A stretch of 64,000 nucleotides of DNA, from positions 163,024,452 through 163,088,451 of the forward strand of contig NC_085140.1 in the NCBI RefSeq assembly GCF_024139115.2. The letters are read 5' to 3'. This document shows, piece by piece, positions 34,511 through 47,739 of this stretch. The stretch's first letter is position 1, and each line of letters starts with the position of its first letter. This DNA is from Armigeres subalbatus. Lineage: Eukaryota > Arthropoda > Insecta > Diptera > Culicidae. Made by a program: the position numbers and the translations under genes. The notes below the pieces were generated by a model. That model worked only from the letters and a program-made list of their open reading frames with translations. It was not told the DNA's origin and did no database searches.

Positions 34511-36199
34511 TTTCCTAACTCCTAAATTTTCTAATTTCTAAATTCTTAGATTTCTAAGTTCTTAATTTCCCGAGTTCTTGAAATTTTCAAAACGAAATTT
34601 ATTGATGTTCTTGAATTCCCATATTCTTGCATATATTAATAGCAGAATTGCAAGGTTCTAAATTTACAAACTCTCAAATCACCAAATTCCTGAATTCCAA
34701 AATTCTTAAATTAAAAAAAAATAAATTCTTAAATTCTTAAATTCGTAAATTCCTAAGTTCTTGAATTCCCAAATTCGTAAAACCTAAATTCCTAAATTCT
34801 AAATTCACAAATCGTCAAATTCCTAAATTTTCTAATTTCTAAATTCTTGGATTTTTATGTTCTTGAATTCCCAAATTATTAAAATTCGTGATACCTGAAT
34901 TCCTAAATTTAACACTCACAAATTCTCAAAATCCTTAACTTCTTAGCTTCTAAAATTCCTGAAGTTCCTAAAATTCCTAAATTCCTAAAAACCTAAAAAT
35001 CTCAATTTCCTCAATTAATGAGTTCTTGAAATCCTAAATTCCTGAACTGCTGAATTCCTATATTCCTAAATTCGAGCATTCCTGATAATTTTAGTTTCCA
35101 GAATTACCATATTTCTATATTTCTCAAATCCAGAGTTTTCTTTATTTCGAAATCTTGAATTTCGATATTTCAACATAACCAATCGTCTTTTGAACCCATT
35201 CGAAATCAAACAGCATTAAGTCAAAAAATGTAATGCAATAAAAACTCTCTTTTTCAAGAAGTTTTCGAAGGTTTGCCAAAAAAACTCTTTTATTAGCTTT
35301 AAATTCCGTTGAATGCAGTTTCATATTTTTGCCAAGAATAATTGCATATCGAAGAATTTCTGCTAAAAGTATTTGAATAAGAGTCCCTAACAGAATCAAC
35401 TGATTGAGTCGATCCGGCACTTAATTTGCACTAGTTGAATATTTCATATAGCCTAAACAGTTGTTGTTGTTGTAGGAGGACATCGCAAACGTGATCTATA
35501 ACGATGTGAGAAATGCTGAAACACTGGTTTATTAACCGTTCGATTGTCATCATCATGCATATATGCGGAATATATCGCAAACAATAAATATTTTGCTTGT
35601 CAAGAATAAATTGCGCTGCACTGGGATCACATTTGCATTACGTAAGATACATTGGTTTATCATATTTCGCTGATATGACGTATTTCCTTTTGACAGTTTC
35701 ATACAATGAACGGACGAGCCAGCATTTGTTTTGAGTCAGAACCGTAGCAGCGAAATCGCCGCAAAATGCTTTCAAAGTCAGCGGGTCAAAACAAGAGCCG
35801 CCCGCTCAGTTCGGCGTTGCTGTTCACTTTGGTAGACAAATTTATTTTTAAACTTTTACTGGTTTTCACTCGATTTTACCCCCGTCTCACTTTCTCATCG
35901 TTCGAGCATTAAGGTTGGATTAACTCCACTTTCGTTCCTCACTGGCTTGTACTTTATACGCAAAGACCTTTCGGTCAATATTCCATCTGCATTAGACTGC
36001 TAGTTCACTTGTGCAAATATTTAACTTCACTCACATTGTCGAATCTTGTGCAACCAGTTTCAGAACGAAATTCGGTCAGAATACATTAGCGTTTCGCGGG
36101 TTCACGACTTATGCAGCACCAATCGGATATAGCACCGTCTTTCACGACACTGACTGTGGCCCTAAGCTGAACGGTATTTAACACCCCCCCAAAGAAGCC

Positions 36200-36790
36200 G
36201 AGTAAAAGAGATCAAAATGCTCCCATATCGTACTCACTAACGATCGACCACACGATCACGCTCTCTCTCGTGCTGCGATCACTGATCCAGATCCAACAAT
36301 TTCATTCAATTCTAGGAGGAAAATTTTCACGCACCTTTTTATCGCTCGTCGGACACCGGACACTGTTGCCCGTCTAGTGCCCCTCTACGGTTAAGCAAAG
36401 AGCGCAGCACACTGACAGACGCGCGGCCGCTCAACTGTATTATCGCATCGGGACTGAACGGCAGGAAAGTTTCGATTTCGAACCTGACTTCTTGTCAATA
36501 TCGGCAGTAGTGTGACGAGCAGTTTACGTACATGCGATTACAGTCAGTAGTGCCATACACACGCGCCTATCTCGAGGCGCGCCTTCCAGGCGGGGCAGTC
36601 GCTGTTCTAAGTCGGTTCATAGTCAATTCCCAGCAGCAGATAGACTTCTCGACTGAATTTTGTATAGGAGTGTGGCGGGAGCGATTTAGGTGTGGTGGAG
36701 TTTACCACATTGCAGTGCTGCGCATATGCATCTCGCTGTGATTCTATGCGGTAGGAATCAGCGAAGAACTCAAGCATGATTATCGAAGTG
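36200..36790. promoter_or_regulatory. Promoter-like GC-rich segment (candidate)
   Basis: A non-repetitive, CpG-containing patch in AT-rich surroundings. On the minus strand there is GCGATAAAAAGG (about 36340) and a TCAGTG initiator-like word near 36410, with a donor-like GTGAGTACG at 36237. On the plus strand ATG at 36777 gives MIIE then a GTGAGTATG donor at 36789. Either strand could hold a 5' exon; the minus reading would suit a distant leader exon of the SLC13 gene. This is inference only. Confidence 0.2.
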
Positions 36791-36940
36791 AGTATGTTTG
36801 AGCGAGAGACAATCTTTGTTTACATTGCCAGAGGGCCGTGGGGAAAATGCAAAAGAAAATGCCAAATAATGTCAGTTACAAAATATAGGTACTTTTCACG
36901 CATAACAAATGCTCAAAAATCAGTCTAGATAGATAATTGG

Positions 36941-37085
36941 CTCTTTTAATGGAATGTCTTCACCTGTCATAAGACGAGTTTAGTTACTATTCCATTTAAT
37001 TTCACCACGTTGTAATCTTTATAGATACGCATTTCAATCTCATCTGTAAGGCCATCTTCAGTGTATCATACTTGACTCGCTATTG
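36941..37085 (+). repeat. Diverged copy of the hairpin family
   Basis: TTAATGGAATGTCTTCACCT, CATAAGACGAGTTTAG, ATACGCATTTCAATCTCATC and CCATCTTCAGTGTATCATAC follow the family order; half copy. Confidence 0.75.
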
Positions 37086-40000
37086 ACATAAATATGAAGC
37101 ATTATGTTAAAAAACACAAACCTTGATCTGATACCTATCTTAATGTGTGCATTCGTGTTACACTAGTTTGTGATTTATTTTTGTTTTTTTACTGGTAAAT
37201 GCAAATGGCAATATCGAATAGATAAATTTTACTATTTCAAGACATATTACCATTGAGTCGAAATTTTATTTTTGATACCATGAATGTGCCAAAGTTAAAA
37301 GATAAATAACCAAATCAAATCTACTTGATAACAGTTAATTACTAATAAATTTGTAATTGATTTGTTTTTAAAATATTCAAAGTTGTCATTAAAACATGTT
37401 TTCTAAAAAAAATCTACTGTTATGTTTTACCATTGAAATATTATTGCTTACAAGTATACGTGCACAATTGTTATCCTAATATTTTGTCTTTCTCGAATAA
37501 TATTAATTAGCGTATACTTAAGTATTCATAGCTTTTTTTAATCATGTCTTTTTCAAATGTTATGCTTCAAACTTCATCACGCTTCGAATAATTTATGCTC
37601 AATTTGCATCGAACAATACCGTTCGCCACGCAGATAACATTATCCAGTGCATCGGATCACAGCTGATGCGTACACGATTGAATGTGAGTTAATCTATGCG
37701 TGTAAACCACATGTTCGCTACCTTCTCATATGCTACAGATAGGTACTCTCACTGAGAGAGAACCGGCAAAATTGCATATCATTGTCAACGCTAGAGTAGA
37801 CACTTACACAACGGCTTTTGTGGAACGTGGGGTACAACAGGTGATGGATCGATGAGACAACAAACAATTTATTTAATTTAGAAAAGGGTTCTAATAATGT
37901 GAACTTGTGATACTAACATTTCATAAGTAGGTTTCACATTCGAAGTCGAAAGAAAATAATCCGTTTTCACTAAAGTTAACCCGTATGTAGATGTGTGCGC
38001 CGCCGCTGACAGTTTTTGGCACGCCGCAGACATCGGCGCGCCACCGTTTTAAGTTTTCCACGCCACTGATCTATAATTTTCCACGCCGATTCAAATTTTA
38101 AGAAATCCGCAACATTTTATGTGGAAATTCCAAAGATTCAGTGGAATTTTCGTATAATTTACTGATTGTAATCAACACCACATAGAAACTCCCGAAAACT
38201 TTTTGTGAAGATACCAATGATTTCCATGAAAATTCCATGCCATTTCCTGTTAAAATTTGTATGAAAAACAAGCAATGGGTAATGTTTTCAACATAACCGC
38301 GAGTAGACGTAGGAATTGTATGCACGTAACGTATTTAAATTTAACTTATAACTTTTGAATTTATGGGGTTTGTTTATGGGTATTGATATTTGAAACGACA
38401 ACTTCCATGCTGTGTAGAATTATTAGCAATTTGTTTATTCAAAACTTCTGTAAATAAAACTAATAATTAAATACATAATTAGAATTGCTTTGTTTCTACT
38501 CAAGCAAATGTAGGGCATTTATAGATATCTTATTGATGATACATAGTATTTGAAGTTTAAAAATTCTATTTATAAAATTTTCAGACTTGAGCAAAATGTG
38601 CTATATTAGGGGAACTGTACCGTTTTACAAACAAAGAAATACAGCACCAATTTTGTTGCTTTTTTTTGCTAACATGCGAGCTTACTGCTGAAAAAAATCA
38701 CAACAATCAGAAACAAGTCAAGGAGCAGTAACCCTACTAAAATAGAGGAGGTACTGCTAATACGTCAACGAAAAATCATTCAATGTTTTGATTCCAAACT
38801 CCGAGTCAAGTTTAATAATATAATTTCTCAAAAATGAAAAACAAAGAATAAGATAAAGTTTATTTAAATATTCTTCTGGAAATTATTTTTTGCGGACTTT
38901 TTCAAAACATTTACATGTCATACAGCGAAATTTTCTAATCTAAAATGGATATTAACACTATTGCTGATTGTGCATCTTTAATTGCTAATGCCTTCTGCAA
39001 ATAAATGAAAGTAATTTTTTAATCAAATTTTTATTTTCATCAGTGTAGTTGATTTGTTTTGCTGGGGAATCAGAACCATGTTTTAATGTACCAAGCACAA
39101 CTTAACATATGGTCAGTCATATGACATGACTCGTACCCATCCCGGGATCATATGGATTATGAAACCAATCACCTGGATGAGCAGACCACATCTCTCAAAT
39201 TTTATTTTCTTCATCCACCACCGCTGCCCTCGCTACCTCAGCCATCATCGGCCTCTAGCCGTGAACTCCGAGCGATGCGATGGGCGATTGCATAAGCATA
39301 TGCGGTATTTCGAAAATTTCGTTTCAGGTGGTTTAAATCGAAATTCCGCGGAATTTCGCGGAGTTTGAGCACGGCGAAATTTGTCTTCTTGATTTCATTT
39401 CGAAAAATTACTAAAATTTCGCCAGAAAAAAACTAGCTTTTATCGAAATTTAACAGAATTCCGCGGAATTTCGAAACAAATTTAAACTTAAACCAGACTT
39501 CATATTATCAAAAATTTTGGCTGCGCCGCTGAACAAAATCTTAAAAGTGTTTTCAAAACTTTAGATTATACAAATTTTCTATTAACGCTTACTACATAAC
39601 CCCATTCTCAGTTGACAAATACGTATGCAGTTTTCTTCTATAAAACGTCTTCAGTGAAACACTGATTCAAATTTAAATTTGGTGATATTTTTTTTTACTA
39701 TTTGCACAATATGAATGGGGAATCGATCGTGGGACGGCAGCTAGTCCGGGAGAACGCGAAGTGAAAAAAATCTACCTCGAGTAGCAGAAATTTGTTTAAC
39801 TAGTGTGCAATCGATCGTGTTGATGCTGATCACGCCAGCTAGTGTTGGAGAACGCGAAGTGATAAAACTAAAGTCTGCATCGAAGAGCACAACATTATTT
39901 AATGCGGAATCGATAGTGTTGTAAAAGTTTATTAAACGAAGCACATTGATCTTGCGTTAGATTGATTTGCAACACAGTTTTCGTCTTCTTGTTTTCAAAA

Positions 40001-40202
40001 TAACTTCGTTTACAATAAATAGTTATTTATTTATTTATCTTTATCTTCAGTATTAACTGTGCAGACTGGTTTTGAATACCGTTCTGCTAAAATTAAAATC
40101 GAACCAATCAATGTCGTTGAGGAGATTGAAGCAACATTCAAGCGGATGATTTTGCCCAAACATTGTGAAGTGTCAGACAGGCTGAAAGAGCTGACGTTGG
40201 CG
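37086..40202. other. AT-rich stretch with two repeat traces
   Basis: No gene supported. At 37988-38090 is a solo end related to the CGCCGCCG-rich element (TAGATGTGTGCGCCGCCGC, then CACGCCG words). At 39300-39480 is a block of AATTTCG/CCGCGGAATTTCG words that resembles, inverted, the block at 46790-46985. Confidence 0.45.
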
Positions 40203-41130
40203 GAACATGAAAGTTAACTTGCTGCAAGAGCTCAGAACAGTCCACGTGGTTGTTTATAATGTCAAATCCAGAAGCCCTCTGCAAATCTCCACATCGTTGT
40301 CAAAGGGTTTCAAGTCGAATCAGTTGGCATCGCTCTTCGTAGTGCGGTAACCTCAAAGGATTATACCACGGCAATTGCCTGAGGGCAAAACGAACGAAAC
40401 TGCGTTGGACCCTTTCAATTCGCGTCATCTGGATTTCGTGATAGGGCGCCCACATCTGCACAGCATATTCGAGTACACTCCGCACGAGGCAGCAATACAG
40501 GCTTTTCAGGGAGTAAACGTCATCAAAATTTGTAGCGTTCCGGCGCATGAAGTCTAGTACGGCGAAAGTCTTGGCAGTAACTCGTTGCAATATGTTTATT
40601 AAAATTCGGCTTGCAGTCAAACGTAACTCCCAGGTCTTTCATGGAGCTCACACTTTTCAGCTCTTTTCCGCATGACGAGTAACAAAAGTTTATCTGCGCT
40701 CTGCATCTGGTAAAACTAAAAAAATTAACATTTCGTCGCATTTATCTCCATACCATTTAAACAACACCAGTTGGCTATGACATCTAGATCTTGTTGCAGC
40801 GCAAGGCAATCGGTCAATGGTCGAATAATTCGAAATATTTTCAAATCATCGGCGTACATGAGACGATGAGATCGAAGTTTACAGCATAAGTCGTTCACGA
40901 AAATGATAAAAAATCAGTGGCCCTAGGTGACTGCCTTGTGGCACTCCGGATGGCGTAGGATATGTATTGGATGAGACAGTGCCTAAATTAACGAAGGATG
41001 GCCTACCAATCAGGTAAGAACGCAGCCAAGTGACAATCCAGCAGGAAAACCCAAACGTTCTAATTTATTTAAAGTTAATCCGTGAGGAACTTTATCGAAA
41101 GTCTCCGAAAAGTCGATGTATTACGCATTG
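40203..41130 (-). pseudogene. LINE reverse-transcriptase fragment (minus), decayed
   Basis: Minus-strand frames give in order YIDFSETFDKVPHGL, SGVPQGSHLGPLIF, a damaged MYADD region (HRLMYADDLKIFRI), CCLNGMEINATK, then LGVTFDCKPNFNKH, LEYAVQMWAPYHEIQMTRIE and RFALRQLPWYNPLRLPHYEE to about 40203. These are the reverse-transcriptase palm motifs and C-terminal region of a CR1/jockey-superfamily LINE. At least two frameshifts and an in-frame stop (TGA after RLETL) break it. Endonuclease and the start of the RT domain are missing. Confidence 0.8.
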
Positions 41131-41362
41131 CAAGAAAAATTTGGAATCCTGGAAAATTGAAAGCGCCTCTAATGAATATTTTCCAGGCTAGTGATCAAAG
41201 GCAGCGTATGCTAAATTTGTAATGTTTTGTTTTTATTCACATTTACCTATGACATTTCTATGTTTGAATCCTACTGAAGAATCACTGGATTATAGGGGAC
41301 ATTAAGACCTGAATTTTGATTAATTAACGAGGTGAAAAACAATAAATGAATGAATTTATTAA

Positions 41363-43517
41363 TTCAATTATCATAGAGCTGATTGGGATTTATATAAAAA
41401 TATATTGATAGGAATTTTGATGTTAATATTCCTTTGGATACCAAAAGTGATATTGATAATGCGCTCGTATCTTTGACAGATTTAATTGTCGAAGCCAGAG
41501 GCATTGCAATTCCTATATGTGAAATTAAATTCAACTCCATTATTGTTGACGACGATCTTCAGCTACTTATCTGTTTTAAAAATGTGGAGGCGAAGGCAAT
41601 ACAAAAGAACTCGCGATCACGCGTTGAAAGTTATTTGGCGAGATTTGCAAAATGAAATTAAAAAACGTTTCGCTATTCTGAGAAATACCAACTTTGAGAA
41701 TAATGTCTCGAAGTTGGATCCCAGTTCGAAACCCTTTTGGAAATTAACGAAAATTCTTTAAAAACCTCAAAAGCCAATTCCAGCGCTTAAAGAGGGAAAT
41801 AAAATTTTATTAACAAATGGCGAAAAGGCTCAACTTGCTCAGCAGTTCGAGAGTGCCCATAATTTTAGTCTAGGTCTCACTAGTCCAATTGAGGATCAGG
41901 TTACACGAAGCTTCGAAGACATTCTCAACCAAGATAATGTTTTGGACCCTTCGTTGGGAACTAATTTGGATGAAGTGAGATCTATTACTAGAAAATTTAA
42001 AAAATATGAAAGCCCCAGGTGATGATGGTATTTTCTACATACTTATCAAAAAACTTCCTGAGAGCTCTTTATCCTTTTTGGTTAATTTATTTAACAAATG
42101 TTTTCAATTGGCATACTTCCCAGATAAATGGAAAAACGCCAAAGTTGTTCCAATTTTGAAGCCGGACGAAAATCCAGCTGAGGCTTCTAGTTATCGCCCA
42201 ATCAGTTTGCTTTCTTCAATAAGCAAACTGTTTGAAAAGATTATTTTAAATAGAATGATGGTTCATATTAATGACAATTCTATTTTTGCTGATAAGCAAT
42301 TTAGTTTTCGCCATGGGCATTCAACTACTCATCAGTTATTAAGAGTTACGAACTTAATTCGGCTCAACAAATCTGAAGGATATTCGACTGGAGTTGCTCT
42401 TCTTGATATAAAAAAAAGCATTTGACAGTGTTTGGCATAAAGGTTTGATTGTAAAATTGATGAATTTTATTTTCCTCTGTACAAAATTATTTAACAGATG
42501 CAGGTAAACTAACAGAATTCTAATCTGATAGATTACCTGTAAGAGCTGGTGTCTCAAGGCAGCATACTGGGGCCCATTTTTGTATAACATTTTACTTCTG
42601 ACTTACCTGATTTACCACCAGGGTGTCAAAAATCTTTGTTTGCAGATGACACAGGTCTCTCAGCCAAAGGGCGTAGCCTTCGTGTCATTTGTAGTAGATT
42701 GCAAAAAGTTTGGATATTTTCTCCACTTACTTGCAAAATGGAAAATTTCCCCGAATGCTTCCAAAACTCACCTTATAATTTTCCCACATAAGCCGAGAGC
42801 TTCTTATTCGAAACCTTCTAGCAGACATATTGTCACTATGAATGGAGTTCCAATTAATTGGTCTACCGAAGCTAAATATTTAGGACTTCTGCAAGATCAA
42901 AAATTAACGTTTAAAAAATCACATGAAAGCCTTCAAGCCAAATGTAACACTATATCCACTTATAAACAGAAAATCAAAACTTTGTCTTAAGAACAAACTT
43001 TTGATTTACAAACAAATTTTTAGACCTGCCATGTTGTATGCTGTGCCAATATGGACTAGTTGCTGCAATACCAGAAAGAAGGCACTTCAGAGGATTCAAA
43101 ATAAAATTCTAAAAATGATTCTGAAGTTGCCTCCGTGGTATAACACCAATGAACTTCATAGAATTTCTAATATTGAGACATTGCAACAAATGTCCAACAA
43201 AATAATTTCAATTTTAGACAAAAATCGTTGCAATCTTTCTATTGCAACGATTAACTCCTTGTACCCTTAGTATAAAATAGGTTAAGATTGGTTTAAGTTA
43301 AAAACATTGTAAAGAAAACATTGAAAATTGAAAATTTATAAAAATAAAATTGAAAAACATTGAAAAATTCTAACTGCCAGAGGCAATTGAAATGTATTAA
43401 TAATAACTAAAAATATAACATAGCAAATAAGGATGATAGTGTTAAGAAAACACGGAACACCTAGTCTAAGAGATGAATGCATGTATTAGATAATTAGCAA
43501 CAAAATTAGTTAAAAAA
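41363..43517 (+). mobile_element. Juan-type LINE (jockey clade), 5'-truncated and frameshifted
   Basis: Flanked by the 14-bp duplication AATGAATTTATTAA (41349-41362 and 43518-43531), which sets both ends; it ends in an A-rich tail. Frames give NYHRADWDLYKN, NFDVNIPLDTKSDIDN, the RT start (MKAPGDDGI from 42006, YRPISLLSSISKLFEK, QFSFRHGHSTTHQLL, ALLDIKK), then a deletion, a remnant of GSILGPIL and FADDT, and the C-terminal LYAVPIWTSCCNTRKKAL to 43270. The 5' half including the endonuclease is absent, and frameshifts near 41500, 42417 and 42900 plus deletions make it inactive. The pattern matches Juan elements of Aedes. Confidence 0.9.
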
Positions 43518-43808
43518 AATGAATTTATTAAACCGGAAAACTCATCCTTCCTCTAAAAATCAAATGGCCACCGAATTTCAAGGGAGGAGACACAGAAGTT
43601 GGAATCAATATTTTCCCTGTTCCTAATCATGGCGGAGGAGTGAATGAAAAAAACTGAATTGAAAACGTCCCACTGTATGAAAGGAAAGATGCCTTAGCAA
43701 ACAAAAGCACACATTCTCTGAATTTCAAAATTTTTGAGTTTTAGGGAACGGCAGGGACTATTTCCAAGAGCTTGCTGATCTTTCACTTAGCCAAGACAGA
43801 AGCAGGAT

Positions 43809-44211
43809 GTTAGCGATCATTCAGTGATTTGCGTTCGATCATTTAGTGGTTTGTCAATATCGTATTCCAGAAGCTAAATTTCAAATTATGTTGTATGGTG
43901 GACTTCTAGTGCGAAGGTTGCAACTCTGCCTAATGGTTTGTTGTTTGAATGCCACTAGTAACGGAGTTATAGTTATAGTTTCAGTAACTTAGACTAAATG
44001 ATAACAAAATTCCAATCATTTAGTTTAAGTTACTGCAACTAGCGCTTCTATCTCCGTTATTAGTTGAATTCTAATAACGAACCATTAGGCAAAGTTGTAG
44101 AAAACCTTCGCACTAGAAGTCCACAATACAACATATTTTAAAATTCAGTTTCTGGAATATGTTATTGACAAACTATTAAATGATCGATCGAAAATACTGA
44201 ATGATCGTTAA
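43809..44211. repeat. 400-bp hairpin element
   Basis: GTTAGCGATCATTCAG at the left is inverted at the right (CTGAATGATCGTTAAC); arms pair through GTGGACTTCTAGTGCGAAGG and CTAATGGTTTGTT with a centre near 44010. Diverged arms, no frame. Confidence 0.8.
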
Positions 44212-44599
44212 CTACTTTGCTGCAAAGTGTGGTGTACGCCTAGGACGTGACGTGGTTTCACAATGAGTTCTTATGAAATTACAGAAAAAACTGCATGCAT
44301 TCGCATGTAGACCCTGCCAAAGGTACCATGTGCCACTCAAATCACACTAGTCCAAATCCAGATGTTGGGAGGGATTATAACCAGACCTGAAAAACGAGGT
44401 TTGCGCTTAGCCAATAAGCATTATGTAAGACCAATATTTTGGAACAACATAAGAATTTTATGACATAATTATACCAAATTATACGTCACATTTCTTTAAA
44501 TCTAATTAAGAAATAATTCCATGTCTACGTAGATATATACACTTCATTCAAATTAGTGAGCTAGTGACAGTACATTTGTTTTAATGTTTGAACTCAATT

Positions 44600-45280
44600 C
44601 AACGCACACTATGTATGATTTGTTCTATGCGGGGATTTACCTCTGCGCGTTATTTCCGCGTAGCTATACAAATTTTCTTTTTCTCCGTCATAAATTATGT
44701 CAACTTGACATCTCTTCTCCAGGTTAGAATTCAGCATGGTAGTGTAGGTCATCAGGTTTGTTACAGTTGAGCGATTTCTGTACAAAGCCTTGTTGGTACT
44801 TTCATGAATCAGCAGTTCGAGTGTTTTGGCCAGACAATTAAGAATCGAGATTGGACGATTATTTATGGGAGCTACCCGCCTTATGAATTGGAGTAACTGC
44901 TGATATTTTCCACTCATCTGGGAAGACTCCTAGCGCAGATTTAGTCACAATCAAGTTGCTGCAACCAGTTTTGTCCAACTTGTGCTGCTCGGGAAGACTT
45001 CCGTTCGAATTTGATACATTGCAGATTTGCTTCGCCACTAGCAATCAAAGTTTCCAGTTAGAGTTAACTCCTGCTCGGAAGAAGCGTTGGTTGGCAAGTA
45101 TCCTTCCACTTCGTCATCATATAACCATTTGAGCCTAGAATGGTTGTCATCCCCAACTACGATTACGGTGTCACGTGGGATAGCTATGTTGACGATTTGA
45201 TTTACACAGTCGGAATGCGCAACAAATTTATCGGGGTCACTGTTCGGCCTCAAGCATTTGCCACAGATGTAAACGGATTT
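44600..45280 (-). pseudogene. LINE fragment with endonuclease and RT pieces (minus)
   Basis: Minus strand reads endonuclease DPDKFVAHSDCVNQIVNIAI then RDTVIVVGDDNHSRLKW (the GDYN motif is GDDN here), then ALGVFPDEWKISAVTPIHKAG and NRPISILNCLAKTLELLIHE from the RT. The segment between is deleted. Several frame changes; the 3' half of the RT is missing. Clade not assigned. Confidence 0.7.
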
Positions 45281-45516
45281 ATGGGTGAGGATAACCTACA
45301 CAACAATCTGCTCAAGTGTTTCACTCTCCGGTAGATGAACCGACGAACTTGTCACAGAGCATTTAACTGAAATGAGAGTACCTTCATCTCGTTTAGTCGC
45401 TTACCAAGGGGCTTCACATGAATCACCATTTCAACTAACTAATGATTCCTTTCCCTGTAGGGACAGAGCATTCTTCGGTTTATTATAACAATGAGTGTTA
45501 AACTAATTTTCCGCTC

Positions 45517-46196
45517 ATAGCATAGCATATCTGATTGTACAAATCGTGGTGGCTATACAATGCTCAATTGATATTGTCGCAAATTGGTACTTGGGATTAG
45601 TACCTTTTTCCTATACAGTAGCAGTTATATACCTGATCACGTCTTTACAATCACGGAAGGAAGGAGTTCTAGTTCATTATCTACTAGTTAAGATGCAGGG
45701 AACTCATACTACCTTCATACATGTCTAGAGAAGGGAAGTTTGTGTTGGTGAGTATGGTGAATAATAGAGCGCTCTTTTTGGCAATATAAAACGTTTGTCA
45801 ATAAAAGGATATGCTGAAAAATAATAAAATATATTCATCAATTTACTTACGAACTGTCCAAAGGAGGACAAAGTAACCTGATTTTACAAATGTTTCGCAT
45901 TATATACAAAACACGTTCAACCGCACAATTATTCACCGAACATTATAATCAGAACCAAAAACTCGGATTTTACGAATGCTCTAAAAACTACCTGAAACAC
46001 GTCCGATCATGCACCAATTGTTTACTCACTCGGTCGCGCGAACTATCTGCTTACTGAGCAGAAACACGACAAAACAAGCACTGACGGCCGCGCAATGCAG
46101 AACACAATATTTCGGCAAATCGCGCGATCGTTCTGCTGTCGGAAGCGAGAGCCGACACGTACGGAACTGATTAACTTTATTACCGGCCGCACAATC
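45517..46196 (-). mobile_element. 680-bp retroposon with CG-rich head and 21-bp target duplication
   Basis: A perfect 21-bp direct repeat (45496-45516 and 46197-46217) frames it. On the minus strand it starts GATTGTGCGGCCGGTAATAA, has GAACGATCGCGCGATTTGCC and ends in a TGCTATGCTAT repeat. The 3' module aligns with 19365-19951 and the copies at 32045 and 51395. No frame is evident; it may be an internally deleted LINE or a SINE. Confidence 0.75.
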
Positions 46197-46217
46197 TGTT
46201 AAACTAATTTTCCGCTC

Positions 46218-47739
46218 CTAATCCTAAATTGACAGTAAGGAGCATCGTTAGGTACTGGTTATGAATTGGAAACTCTGAAGCAAGTATTCAATAAGAATAA
46301 CTTTTTTAATTGATAATTCATAAATTAATAATTTAATTTCATTTCCCAAGAATATTATTCAATTGGTTAGCTGTGCATATTTGCTGTTTCTCGGACAATC
46401 ATGATTAGCAACTACGATGTGTACATTTAGTCAAGCTAACCCCTTCTTTGACTATTTGCACAATAATTAAGGAACATTAACGGCATGTCTAGACCTTTGC
46501 ATGGAATTTGCAAAAAAAAATCCAGAACGGGTTGAAAGATCATTAAAATTGCTGAAAGCTGAAAGCTTTCAGCTCATACTGATCATAACAGCTGTTCTTA
46601 TATGCCAAGGACACAATTCGTCGAGGCATAAATGCTGGGGTATTGCCTTACCGCCGATTTACCACATGCGGCGAGAATGCGGCGACTTAAGGCAGACTGC
46701 CTCTTCTGTTATTATAACTTTATTGGTCGCAAAACAGTTATTTGGCCTCAAAAAGTAAAAAGCAGAATTGCGTACATAATGTAAAACCAATTTAATAAAA
46801 ATTCCGCGGAAAAATTAAAATTTCGTTTCGTTTCGAAAAATTTCGAATTAAATGAACCTTGATTTCGTTTCGTTTCGAAGTCTCGAAAGAAATCTATATT
46901 TCGTTTCGTTTCGATCCGAATCAACATAGAGATTTTAAATTTCGTTTCGTTTCGTTTCGTTAGGAAAAAGTGTGTTATCGCATACCCTTAATTGCATCCA
47001 TCGCAACCGACACCACTGCCTCCGACCATCATCAAGCACAGAATGACCAAAAAAATGCGCCCACTTCTTTCATGCACATTCGCAGACCCATCGGCAGTTC
47101 TACCGCTGGTGATCAGATGCTGTCGCTGTGTAGGTAAACACAGCGAACGAACGAACGAAACGAAGAATGCGCGAGCAAATTGTAATGACTGGCACACGGC
47201 AGGCACTGCTTCTTTTATACACAAAGAAAATCGTTCGGAAGACTCTGAAGGCCCGTGACATACCGCATTCTGATGTCCGTGTTAGAATGCACGGGATTGG
47301 TTACAAATGAAATTTGTACTGGCTTTGACAAGAATTGAATTTTCAATAACTTATCGTTAATAATCTTAAGTTTCAAAATGGAAATAGGCAAAATGGTGGA
47401 GAGTGTCCGAGTCGATTGATATATAAATCTTAGAAATCCATCGAAAGATAAAGGCGCTAGTAACGTTCAAAATCTTCCCTTCCAGCGTAACGCTCTCGAT
47501 TTCCAAAAATCTAAATGACATCCAGTATAGTAAAGAAAGACGTAAGTCCTACGTCAAAAATCTTACATGGGGGGAGCGGGGAAAAACTCAGAAAAAAATG
47601 CTTACGTAATATGTGTATGAAACCAAAGCTCTCCGTAAAAACTAAGCAAAACTTCATGTGAGAATTTTGAAGGTTTTCCCGTTGAAATCAAAAAAAAAAT
47701 TTCATTGGGATTGAATTTTTGAACTGAAAAGAGTCGTTC
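46218..47739. other. AT-rich stretch with TTTCG repeat block
   Basis: No supported gene. The block at 46790-46985 has repeated TTTCGTTTCG words; after it (46990-47230) comes a more balanced patch. It resembles, inverted, the sequence around 39190-39480. Confidence 0.4.

Larger units (their letters stand above)
32920..35115. repeat. 2.2-kb degenerate AATTCCTAAATTC array
   Basis: Imperfect 9-13-base words (AATTCCTAAATTCTTGAATT) fill the segment, interrupted by two MITEs (33100-33374, 34367-34510). No stable longer period and no coding frame. Confidence 0.85.

Noticed and set aside
36532..36741. 69-codon plus-strand frame in the GC-rich patch
   Set aside because: No recognisable motif; length is expected by chance at this composition.
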